Source: Desulfopila aestuarii DSM 18488
Lineage (GTDB): Bacteria > Desulfobacterota > Desulfobulbia > Desulfobulbales > Desulfocapsaceae
DNA length: 33,518 nt
NCBI RefSeq assembly: GCF_900143695.1
Contig: NZ_FRFE01000044.1
Span: 1-33,518, forward strand
Reading direction: 5' to 3'
The notes under the pieces are model-generated. The model did no database searches. It was not told the DNA's origin and saw only the letters and a program-made list of their open reading frames with translations. Position numbers and translations under genes: made by a program. This document shows, one piece after another, positions 1 through 7,902 of this stretch; within the stretch, counting starts at the first letter, position 1, and the number at the start of each line of letters is the position of its first letter.

Positions 1-227
1 GGCCCAAGCCCTGTGAGAATTTCTCTTTCAGGCAAATAGCCATTGCGCACAACCTGCATGTGCCCTTTCTCATTTCTCAGCTCTGCGTAATGCTGGAGCA
101 GGTCTTGCAATTCAGCCTCAACCGCATCAGCAATGAGTTGTCGGGCGCCGATACGTAACAGTTCGGTCAGCGGGTCTTCGACAAACTCTCCTGGCTTTTT
201 CAGTGTGATAACTTTACTGTTGATCAT
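1..227 (-). CDS. IS256-family transposase, N-terminal part (runs off window)
   Basis: The first 75 residues of a mutator/IS256-type DDE transposase are visible, starting MINSKVITLKKPGEFVEDPL and continuing through an alpha-helical stretch with AVEAELQDLL and VVRNGYLPER, which is the usual N-terminal DNA-binding region of this family. The ATG lies at 227, preceded by an A-rich stretch with AAAAGG. The catalytic DDE domain lies beyond the left edge. The insertion sequence abuts and truncates the ATPase gene at 306-992. A gene of the same family, also on the minus strand, enters the window at its right edge; whether the two are the same IS cannot be judged because opposite ends are shown. Confidence 0.88.
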   Translation of the reverse strand, partial: MINSKVITLKKPGEFVEDPLTELLRIGARQLIADAVEAELQDLLQHYAELRNEKGHMQVVRNGYLPEREILTGLG

Positions 228-286
228 GACGTATCCTTTTTTGTTGGAATTCTGTTTTGGCAAACTGATTCCAACAGGATACGTCA
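227..286. repeat. Interrupted inverted repeat at the IS256 transposase start
   Basis: TGACGTATCC (227-236) and TGTTGGAAT (242-250) are mirrored exactly by ATTCCAACA (268-276) and GGATACGTCA (277-286). The two left segments are separated by five extra Ts. The transposase start codon sits at the tip of the left arm, so a transcript entering from outside the IS would fold the start region into a stem. Such hairpins are known in several IS families as a brake on read-through expression; that role here is inference. Confidence 0.7.
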
Positions 287-305
287 TTTCTTTTTTAATT
301 CTCCC

Positions 306-992
306 TCAAACACCACTTTTGAGCATAACTCGATTACCATAGAGGTATAGGCTACCGAGCTCGCAATAGTTCCTGATCTTCTGATACTTGCTGTACCCAG
401 TGTACTTCCCCTCTGCATCGTCAGACTTATCAAAGGCCCAGGATGCTCTGTTAGTCTCTGGATCAATAGAGAGGTATCCTAGACGGAGCAGGTCCTGGCG
501 ATCCCCTTTGCTTAGATCAAGGCGCAGAGGCTCAATACAGCCTATCTCTTCATCAATGATGACATGATATCCACCATCCCGTATAAGCAGAGCCACCTCT
601 TCATTCCATTGCTCGAAGAGAGAGTGAGTGGTCAGGATGTTATAGCCACCAGAGAGGAGTATCTTGAGGTCATCTGTCTTGCTCGTTGCCCCATTAGCTC
701 CTCTTACACTCTGGCCTTCCTTGCCTATCTTGGCTCTCTGTCTATCATCAAGTGGCTCTTGGAAGTTCATACCGGGACAAGCCTGCTGGTATCTCTTAAT
801 CTCATCCAGATAGGGCAGGACTACTAGGTACGGCTCATCATACTGTTTTCCCCTCTCAGCTAGCTCATTGAACCTCTTGATCATTGCACTGCTCTTGCCA
901 GTACCCATGATGGCATCCCGTATCACTATAGGTGCATCTAAGGTTACTACCTCCAAGAACGACTGATGCATGTCACATCCGCAATCGAACAT
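306..992 (-). pseudogene. Phage-type P-loop ATPase/helicase, C-terminally truncated by IS256
   Basis: The protein has a Walker A motif (AIMGTGKSS, about residues 27-35) and a Walker B-like VIIDEE near residue 145, with an intervening LPYLDEI segment and a GYNILTTHSLFE strand. This is the order found in superfamily 2 helicase-like replication proteins of phages and plasmids. Start chosen at 992 because AAAGGAGGGAG sits just upstream; an in-frame ATG at 1007 is inside that ribosome site. The reading frame ends about 20 nt before the IS256 structure (TGA at 306-308), so helicase motifs IV-VI are missing and the gene was probably cut by the IS insertion. Exact substrate unknown. Confidence 0.6.
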
Positions 993-1572
993 ACTCCCTC
1001 CTTTCATCTCTTATGGGTTATACTTCCAAGCACTGATGTGCTGACCTTTCTATCTATGAGGCAACCTAAAGTGCTGGAAGGTGCAGGCAAGCCGCTGGAG
1101 AAGGGGAAGAAAGAGTCTAGGATTCAAGAGAGAGAGGTATAAAGGGGGGAATGGTCTAAGCACCTACTCGCAGAACATGCTGTGCAAATGCAGTTCAATT
1201 TTTTCATTACATGACGGGACATCTATACAGGAATTTAACCTCGAAAGGGTTTGCCAAGTTGGCCTAACACATTTTTGTTGATTTGACGGAGTTTGCCAGT
1301 TACTTTTTAGAAATATATATCTGCTATATGCGGAAAGATGAGTGGAAGATTTTCTGCTTGTGCTAGTGTAGGAAAGACGATAAGACGGCGAGATGAACCT
1401 GGTTGATAGATGGTGTGTTTGCTCCGGAAATATCAACGTCGGTTATTAAACGTTGTGGACAAAAATCCTATCGGCTTTGATTAAAAACGACAAATATCTG
1501 TTTGATAGAATCTTGCGAGTTGCCGAAAATGTTTTAAAATCAAGTAAAATAAATCAATGCGGGAGTGGATTA
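993..1572. other. Gap of about 580 bases without a convincing gene
   Basis: Short open frames exist on both strands but none has a ribosome site and protein-like composition together. The right part becomes AT-rich toward the orphan gene that follows, and probably contains its promoter. I see no RNA gene or obvious repeat. Confidence 0.4.
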
Positions 1573-2136
1573 ATGGGCTTTTTTGCGAGCTTATTTGGTA
1601 AACAACAACAAACTGGTTTACCTGCACTGTTAAATTTAAATACAGAGTCAGCATCACTATCAGCAGCATTACCAGATATTTTCGCAGAATATTTTAACTC
1701 GATAGCTCCAGATATGTTAGGAAGGTTCAGGGGTAATGAATCGTTAGAGGCACTTTCGAAATTTGCTTTTGTAATAATAAAATTAAGAATTTTAAATAGT
1801 GTTTGCTCTTCGAGCACAGAACAAGTAGCTAATGACATAGAAAAAATAACCGGACTATCAGTAGCTTGTTCACTGTGCCAAGTTGATGTCATTAATAGAT
1901 ATATAGAAACACCGACAAATAATATTAACACCTCAAAGTTTCAGTTTTATATGAAAACGCAGCTTGATGGGTGTTATTCTATGTTAAAGAAAATTAGGTC
2001 TGAGGCAAGTGTGCTAGGTTTGGAGTCATTTATTATTTACAATATAAATGAATTTGAAAAAATATTACGGGAAGAAAAGACAGTAAATTATTTAGAGAAC
2101 CGCATTGGTATAGTACTAGAAAATCAGTGTGTATGA
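1573..2136 (+). CDS. Orphan AT-rich protein of unknown function
   Basis: A 187-residue protein starting MGFFASLFGKQQQTGLP. I chose ATG 1573 because GGGAGTGG lies about 8 nt upstream; the frame is open back to a TTG at 1453 without a ribosome site, so a longer form cannot be excluded. I recognise no domain. The sequence is mixed helical and contains four cysteines. Base composition is clearly more AT-rich than its neighbours (many AAT, ATA, TTA codons), pointing to a separate origin. It faces away from the surrounding minus-strand phage-like genes. Such short AT-rich orphans in prophage ends are often cargo genes, but nothing in the sequence shows a role. Confidence 0.55.
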   Translation: MGFFASLFGKQQQTGLPALLNLNTESASLSAALPDIFAEYFNSIAPDMLGRFRGNESLEALSKFAFVIIKLRILNSVCSSSTEQVANDIEKITGLSVACSLCQVDVINRYIETPTNNINTSKFQFYMKTQLDGCYSMLKKIRSEASVLGLESFIIYNINEFEKILREEKTVNYLENRIGIVLENQCV

Positions 2137-2287
2137 AAATAAATTTCCACAACTAAGCGTTCGAGAGGGACGCCTTTAACTTGGCTGCAATGAATCTTTT
2201 CTTCTTCAACGTGCTTTGCTTTCCAGAGAGACAGGCTACCCCACATCCTCCTGCAACATACAGAAGGTGCGGGGCGAGATCTCTCTC

Positions 2288-2755
2288 TTAGCTGTGCTTT
2301 CTGCCCGGTAATTGACAGCATGTCCAGCCTTTACTCCGGCCTCTCGTGCATAGGTGACAGCTGTGTAATCCATGCTTTTGGGAGAATTTGTTGAGGTTCC
2401 TTATCTGATATTGGTTACCTGTAGGGTCTGTCACTTCCCAGTATTTGGCTTGAGAGTGTTCTACATTCTCTTGGGCGCTAACCCATTCAAGGTTACTCAA
2501 GCAGTTGTTAGCTCTGTTCTCATCTATATGGTTCACCTCGGATTTTCCGTCCGATTTATGAACGAAAGCAAGTGCTACAAGTTGATGAACGGTTTTCTGC
2601 AACTGCTTTCCACTTATGTACAGGTTCACTTTCATGTAACCGTCTCCTTTGTCACAAGGCTTGAGCAACTTGCCTGATCTATTGTTACGTACGCATCCTT
2701 GGTCTGATACGCTGTAGTTAGGAGCACAATCAATTATTTTCCATTGCTCAATCAT
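2288..2755 (-). CDS. HNH homing endonuclease with NUMOD4-type N-terminus
   Basis: 155 residues. The first 25 (EQWKIIDCAPNYSVSDQGCVRN) match the NUMOD4 pattern of an aromatic-rich region followed by YxVSxxGxVRN. The middle contains the HNH core: VHQLVALAFV, then EVNHIDENRANNCLSNLEW, with the Asn-His-Ile-Asp and the Asn..Asn-Leu-Glu-Trp signature of phage HNH nucleases. The C-terminal third (about residues 105-150) probably binds DNA through a NUMOD-like helix. It is a free-standing endonuclease gene of the type scattered in phage genomes. Its ATG overlaps the stop of the small gene upstream (ATGA), so the two are translationally coupled. Confidence 0.85.
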   Translation of the reverse strand: MIEQWKIIDCAPNYSVSDQGCVRNNRSGKLLKPCDKGDGYMKVNLYISGKQLQKTVHQLVALAFVHKSDGKSEVNHIDENRANNCLSNLEWVSAQENVEHSQAKYWEVTDPTGNQYQIRNLNKFSQKHGLHSCHLCTRGRSKGWTCCQLPGRKHS

Positions 2756-2901
2756 GACGCACCTCCCTCAGTGCCAATACGTCCTAACCAGTCACTGGAG
2801 ATTTCTTGCATTCTTGGATTGGGCAGCATCATCTTTATTGGTTTGTTGCCCAATATCAGGATGTTATTTAATCCATAATCAAAGCTATCTAATTCCCTCA
2901 T
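2752..2901 (-). CDS. Small protein (49 aa) coupled to the HNH gene
   Basis: Starts MRELDSFDYGLNNILILGNK behind a strong GGAGGATTGA ribosome site and stops in an ATGA overlap with the HNH endonuclease start at 2755. Function unknown. The good ribosome site plus the 4-base overlap are the evidence that it is translated. The homing endonuclease may have inserted into or next to this gene, so it could be the remaining head of a longer phage protein. Confidence 0.5.
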   Translation of the reverse strand: MRELDSFDYGLNNILILGNKPIKMMLPNPRMQEISSDWLGRIGTEGGAS

Positions 2902-3100
2902 TCAATCCTCCTTTTAAATGTTGTTGGTAAAAACTGCTGAGCGCTAGCTCGATGTTATCTTCGAAGATGCAACGTAAAGGGGGATGTTTCACAGGTGAGA
3001 TAAGGGTGAGGGCGTCTTGGAAGATGAAGTGTGGAGAGAAATCAATTCGTAAGAGATTGAGAGCAGTATTGATTGACAGTGCTGCAACACAATGATACAC
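2885..3100 (-). CDS. Possible small phage-region protein (71 aa), weak
   Basis: An open frame from a GTG at 3100 to 2885 whose end overlaps the start of the next minus-strand gene by 17 bases, as in tightly packed phage operons. No good ribosome site is visible before the GTG, and I recognise no motif. Listed because the overlap and the protein-like composition make it possible; it may equally be chance. Confidence 0.28.
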   Translation of the reverse strand: MYHCVAALSINTALNLLRIDFSPHFIFQDALTLISPVKHPPLRCIFEDNIELALSSFYQQHLKGGLNEGIR

Positions 3101-3249
3101 AGGAGGGGATCAGGAAAAGATCCAGAGCATTGCATTGGCAAAACCTCTACAGCACATCTTCAGTTAATTGTAGAGCAAGTCATCGCAATTTGTTAACTAA
3201 ACGAAATGTATTGAAAAAGTTGGTGTGATAGCAACTTAGCGCACTGGAC

Positions 3250-3303
3250 TCAAAATCCAGCGGACGCAAGTCCATGTCGGTTCGATTCCGACCTCCGGCA
3301 CCA
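3250..3303 (+). other. att site: 3' fragment of tRNA-Leu(CAA)
   Basis: The 3' part of a leucine tRNA is present: anticodon stem CTGGA/TCCAG with loop CTCAAAA (anticodon CAA), a short variable arm, T-arm GTCGG-TTCGATT-CCGAC, acceptor strand CTCCGGC and ACCA. The matching 5' acceptor strand (GCCGGAG) and a proper D-arm are absent upstream, so this is not a complete tRNA gene but the piece an integrase leaves or carries at a tRNA target. A 24-base core at 3274-3297 is repeated exactly at 32778-32801. A terminator and then an integrase gene follow directly, the classic arrangement of tRNA-integrating islands. Confidence 0.75.
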
Positions 3304-3315
3304 TTGAAATACAAG

Positions 3316-3349
3316 AAATCCCGACATGTTAGCTCATGTCGGGATTTTT
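3316..3349 (+). terminator. Intrinsic terminator after the tRNA-Leu fragment
   Basis: A perfect 13-bp stem, AAATCCCGACATG with CATGTCGGGATTT, closes a 6-base loop and runs into a T tract. It would end a tRNA transcript and isolates the integrase from upstream transcription. Confidence 0.85.
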
Positions 3350-3504
3350 GCATTTCAAAAGGTCCAGGGATCAATACCTTGGCACCCCCACTGGGATGTT
3401 GCGACGTCATCATCCAGGTCGATTCCAAGCAACTCCTCGAAATTCCTTGTGCCTTTCCTTGTACACCGCATTATCTCTCATTCACCCCCACGGGAGGAAC
3501 AAAA

Positions 3505-4842
3505 ATGCGCGTGCCGTCGTATTGCTTCAAGAGCCTCGAGAATATCTACTACTTCCGGATGAGAGTTCCGAAAGAACTCCAGCAGATCCTACGCCGATCC
3601 GAACTCAAGAAGTCGCTCCGGACTCGAGATAGATCAACGGCCTACCGACTCTGCCGACAGTACGCGATCACCGCCGAGAAGCACTTCGCCGAGCTACGTC
3701 TGAAATTGTTCCAGGCATCCCTCGGCGGTGAAATCGCTCCCAGCAACCTTGTTCATCCTCAGGTTTCTCAGATCACAGCCGGGCCGATTCCGGCGATGAC
3801 GATCCAACCACCCCCACGGGTGGAACCAGAAGAGGTCACGATGAGCCGGTTGATCGAGTTGTACATCAAAGAAGAGACCAGCAAGCGAGGTCACGATATC
3901 GCCTCCGGCCTGGAGAAAAATCTCCTGCGGTTCATGGAAATCGTCGGTGACAAGCCGATCACCCATTATACGGTCGAGGATCGCCAGAAATACCGCGACG
4001 TGCTCCTGAGGATACCGAAACGGATCAACGGATCTCGATATAAGGATCAATCAATATCGGCCATTCTGAAGCGAGAATATCGACCTGAGCAACGGTTGAG
4101 CTTGACGAGTGTGAACTATCGACTGACCGATGTTGCCACGTTCCTGAACTGGGCGGTCAAGAACGGCCTGATCGAGGGCCATCCGTTCAAGAACGCGGTC
4201 CTGAAAACGAAGACCAAGAGTGAGGATGAGCGACCGGCGCTTTCCGACGAGGAGATTAAACTGCTCCTCGAGAACCTTCCAGCGGATCAACGATCCTTGT
4301 CTTGGTGCATCCTCATTTCGTGTTTCACCGGATTACGTCAATCAGAGGTCGCCGGTCTCGACGGAGACGATATCATCCAGCTACCGGACGGCACATGGTG
4401 CCTGGACATCAACGACCGTGGTGACAAGAAACTCAAGAGTACTAACGGGCAGAGGATCATCCCGCTGCACTCGATGCTACTCCAGGCCGGAATTGTCGAA
4501 TTTGCTGGATCACGGACCGGCGGCAAATTGTTCACCGATGTTGTCCCATACCGAGGCAAGTATGGCCATCAGGTCAGCAAGGACTTTGCCAAGTACCGCA
4601 AGTCACTTGGCATCAACGGAGCCGGCCAGACGTTTCATGGAATCCGCCATTCCGTAATATCCAAACTGTGGGCCGCCGGTGTTCCTGAAGCGCACACCGC
4701 AGCCATAGCCGGTCATCAGCGTGGCAAATCGGAATCGTATCTCCGGTATTCGAAGAAAAATGACCTCGGACCGCTCCGGGAGGCGATTGAGGCCATCGAT
4801 TATGGGAAGATCAAGTTGCCGTCGTGGGTATCCCGGAAGTGA
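3505..4842 (+). CDS. Tyrosine recombinase/integrase (DUF6538-type N-terminus)
   Basis: A 445-residue integrase. The N-terminus (YYFRMRVPKELQ, then LKKSLRTRDRSTAYRLCRQY) is the small arm-type DNA-binding domain typical of DUF6538 integrases; a SAM-like core-binding region follows at about 115-235. Catalytic residues are visible: Arg278 in CFTGLRQSEVAGLD, His378-x-x-Arg381 in FHGIRHS, His404 in AGHQ, and a tyrosine at 412 or 415 (SYLRYSK; 415 is favoured by the YSK context). ATG 3505 is preceded by GGGAGGAAC; the frame is open back into the tRNA fragment, but no start there makes sense. It lies just inside the tRNA-Leu att site and probably integrates and excises the element by recombination within the tRNA 3' end. 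Confidence 0.93.
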   Translation: MRVPSYCFKSLENIYYFRMRVPKELQQILRRSELKKSLRTRDRSTAYRLCRQYAITAEKHFAELRLKLFQASLGGEIAPSNLVHPQVSQITAGPIPAMTIQPPPRVEPEEVTMSRLIELYIKEETSKRGHDIASGLEKNLLRFMEIVGDKPITHYTVEDRQKYRDVLLRIPKRINGSRYKDQSISAILKREYRPEQRLSLTSVNYRLTDVATFLNWAVKNGLIEGHPFKNAVLKTKTKSEDERPALSDEEIKLLLENLPADQRSLSWCILISCFTGLRQSEVAGLDGDDIIQLPDGTWCLDINDRGDKKLKSTNGQRIIPLHSMLLQAGIVEFAGSRTGGKLFTDVVPYRGKYGHQVSKDFAKYRKSLGINGAGQTFHGIRHSVISKLWAAGVPEAHTAAIAGHQRGKSESYLRYSKKNDLGPLREAIEAIDYGKIKLPSWVSRK

Positions 4843-4959
4843 CTTGACCTCATTTCGGGAATGGGATGCATGGACTTTCGAGATAGATGGTGTTTGATCG
4901 AGCAATATCGGACGGATATGGACATTGTGTTCCGGTACATCATGGAACTCCACTCGACC

Positions 4960-6102
4960 TTACGACTTTCGTCCGGTGTTTCCTTCTACCCGAATGAATC
5001 TCGGTAGCTTCATCTGCTGCGGCATATTCTCCTTACGCCATTTCTCATCATCGACAAACAGCATGTTGCCGCCGCTCACCATTTTCTGCATGGACAGGTG
5101 ATTCTCGGACAGAGGTTGCAATGGAGCGACGACCATGGTTTTTCCTGCCTGTTGGGCCAACCGACGCGCTTGCATGACGGTATCCACTTTTGATACCGGG
5201 CAATCGTCGGAAACAACGGCTATCGTTGTATTGCTGCTGAGTTGCCGTAAGATGCGTTTATTACCTTTGGCATCAATCACGGTTAGGTCCGGCGGAAATA
5301 CAGGGGTCGGTCTTTCCTCCCCGGGGCAGTATGCAGTAGCTCGGAAATTCTCGATGATCTTCGATGCAAGGGTCACCATGCTCCTGTCATAATAGAGCGA
5401 GACGCAATAGTTCAGTACCTCATTTTGCGGGATATCGGGTTTCAGGATCTCGAGCCAGTTCCGGACGCCATCCATGACCGCATTTTGATATTGCATCTTG
5501 ATGTCGGTGGCCGGGGTACCGGGGACGTGATAATCGACATACTCGTGCATCATGAAGTACTGAGCGATCAATCGCCTGAGCATATCGGAGTGGTACAGGC
5601 TCTTGCAGTTCGAGCGCACGAAGGTATGGAATTTGTCCTTCATGGTTTGCAACTCGGCGACCGTGCGTATAGAGCCGGTAGAGTCGAGCAACTGTTTGGC
5701 CTCGATCATCAGGTCGGCAAATTCGCATTGGCTTCCTTCGGTTTTCGTGCCGCCTAGACGAGCAAAAAAGTATTCGTTTTCTGAACTTCCGCTAAAAGAT
5801 GGTGGGGTGTTAGGAGTGCTAATTGTGAGGACAAACGAATGGGTTCCTATAATGACGGGATAGGTCTGGCCGTGCTCAAAGGAAAGCAAGGCGAGTCCGG
5901 TGTATGATGTTGCAATGTGCTGCATTGTTTCAGCGGCGAGCTTACCATGGAACAGTGAGGTCTCTGCGAGGCCGTCATACCCTTTGATTTCCAGATGCAC
6001 GGCTTCCTTCGACTGGATATCAAAGGAAGCCATGGCAGTCTCTGTCCAAATTAGGATGAATACGATAAACAGGGGTCCTATAACCATCTGTTTGCTGATC
6101 AT
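4960..6102 (-). CDS. Exported protein of unknown function, possible thioredoxin-like C-terminus
   Basis: 380 residues with an N-terminal signal peptide (hydrophobic core IGPLFIVFILIW, cleavage probably after AMA). The middle (about 120-260) is helical with paired cysteines. Near residue 300 a strand IAVVSDDCPVSKV is followed by a helix and VVAPLQP, which resembles a thioredoxin fold with a CxxS active-site remnant; this is a weak match. It follows the large FISUMP gene by 63 bases on the same strand and likely belongs to its transcript. Periplasmic or surface location is inferred from the signal peptide. It may serve folding of the cysteine-containing surface protein upstream, which is speculation. 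Confidence 0.6.
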   Translation of the reverse strand: MISKQMVIGPLFIVFILIWTETAMASFDIQSKEAVHLEIKGYDGLAETSLFHGKLAAETMQHIATSYTGLALLSFEHGQTYPVIIGTHSFVLTISTPNTPPSFSGSSENEYFFARLGGTKTEGSQCEFADLMIEAKQLLDSTGSIRTVAELQTMKDKFHTFVRSNCKSLYHSDMLRRLIAQYFMMHEYVDYHVPGTPATDIKMQYQNAVMDGVRNWLEILKPDIPQNEVLNYCVSLYYDRSMVTLASKIIENFRATAYCPGEERPTPVFPPDLTVIDAKGNKRILRQLSSNTTIAVVSDDCPVSKVDTVMQARRLAQQAGKTMVVAPLQPLSENHLSMQKMVSGGNMLFVDDEKWRKENMPQQMKLPRFIRVEGNTGRKS

Positions 6103-6164
6103 TGAATTTCCACTTAACCACTCTTAAAACAAGATCTTCCGCCTTTGAGGCAGCAGGGATACTC

Positions 6165-7902
6165 TCAATCCTTGAGACAACGGACACTGACGCCGTTTGC
6201 GCGGTCGCCGCTGTGCACACCTGCATCATTGCTCACGATTCCCAAGTATTGGCTGCTGAAGCCATCCATAGAATCGGACCAGTAGATGCCGTACCTACCT
6301 GCGAGGCTGAGCCCGCCAAAGTAACTTGGACGGTAGCCTGCAGCAACAAGCTTAAGCGGAGATCCATAGGCACCTACTAAATCATTACTGGACCAGGAAG
6401 TTCTTTCGGTTTCCAGTTCTGTAATTGTAGGCAACCTAAATCCAGAAGGACACGGATTGTTGATACCATTTACACCCTGCCAGAGATTGTTGTTTTGTGG
6501 GGTTCTCCAATCATAAGGTTCTGTGGTTGGAGTTATAAAGTTGCTATGATTTGGTGTGTCTGAACTGCTCGGTATGGATGTTATCCCACTATCACGCTTC
6601 TCATGCCCATCCCTCCCCCGACCCCATTGATAAAGATCTCCATATGCTTCGGTATCGGTTGGACTTGTGGCGACACGTGAAGCTCCAAGGTTACGGTCCA
6701 TCCATATTTGTCCTGCGGACGTGACAGTTTGAATTTTTTCTGGTTCGTAATCTTGGATGCAACGGACACTGAAGCCATGGGCACGGGCAAAACTGTACAT
6801 TTCGACAGAGTTCCTGTGCAGAAACATGTAGCGACTGAGAGCACGATCAACCGTACCGGACCAGTAGCTGCCGTCGCCATAATCAATACCAGTATTGTAG
6901 CTGCGGCCCCCAGCGATAACAAACTTCAATGGTGATGAATAGGCACCTGAGGCATCGTCACTTGTCCAGGACGCTATTTCAGTTTTCAGTTCTGTTTCTG
7001 TTGGTAATCTGAATCCAGACGGACACGGATTATTGATACCTGATACCCCCTGCCAGAGGCTGTCATTCTGAGGCGAGCGCCAATCAAAGGGAGTATTTGG
7101 GGACAATATGAAATTGCTATGACCTGGCGTATCTGAGCTGCTCAAGGTGGAGGTTGTCCCGCTGCCACGTTTCTCGTGCCCATCGGTACCTCGCCCCCAC
7201 TGGTACAGGTCGCCATATGCTTCGGAATCGGTCGGGCTCGTCGCAGCGCGGGATGCACCGAGGTTACGGTCCATCCATACTTGGCCAGTGGTAGAGGTTA
7301 CGGTTTGAATTTCATCGGGTTCGTAATCTTGGATGCAACGGACACTTAACCCATGGCCGCGTGCAGTGGTGTACATCAGGGCGTAGCCGCTGTCCATGCC
7401 CAAGGCGCGGCTTTGGGAGCCATCCACCGTACCAGACCAGTAGTCGCCGCTGCTGCCAGCACCAGCAATCGGAAGACTATAACTGAAGAGAAGGCGTTGT
7501 CCTGCAACTGTAAGCTTCAGCGGCGATTCAAAGGCACCAACTGCATCGTTACTGGTCCAGTATATTCTTTCGGTGTTCAGTTCTGTTTCTGTCGGTAACC
7601 TGAATCCAGCAGGACACGGATTGTTGATACCGGATACTCCCTGCCAGAGGCTATCGTTCTGAGGAGAGCGCCAATCATAGGGGGCATTTGGCGACGATAT
7701 GAAATTGCTATGCCCCGGCGTGTCTGAACTGCTCAGCGTTGATGTTGTTCCACTATCTCGTTTCTCATGACCATCCGTCCCGCGTCCCCACTGGTACAAA
7801 TCACCGTATGCTTCGGTATCGGTTGGGCTTGTAGCTACACGGGAAGCTCCGAGGTTACGGTCCATCCATACTTGGCCTGTGTTGGAGGTGACAGTCTCAA
7901 AT
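6165..7902 (-). repeat. Three tandem ~570-bp coding repeats (FISUMP modules)
   Basis: Units at about 7333-7902, 6759-7308 and 6165-6733. The first two thirds of each unit are highly similar at DNA level; the last third, encoding the segment between the LPT and SVRC motifs, is diverged. The likely origin is duplication within the gene followed by localised divergence. Confidence 0.85.

Noticed and set aside
1164-1436. 90-codon minus-strand gene
   Set aside because: Ser/Thr/His-rich composition typical of chance frames and no ribosome site.
3218-3303. A complete tRNA-Leu gene
   Set aside because: The 5' acceptor strand that should pair with CTCCGGC is missing and the D-arm does not fold; only the 3' part is tRNA.
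3274-3504. Longer integrase start inside the tRNA fragment
   Set aside because: The frame is open, but it would translate the tRNA T-arm and terminator; ATG 3505 has a good ribosome site and begins the known N-terminal domain.
5425-5757. Plus-strand open frame inside the exported-protein gene
   Set aside because: Mirror of the minus-strand coding region that has a signal peptide and continuous frame.
6165-7902. CRISPR or other noncoding repeat array
   Set aside because: The repeats are ~570-bp in-frame coding modules with no spacer structure.
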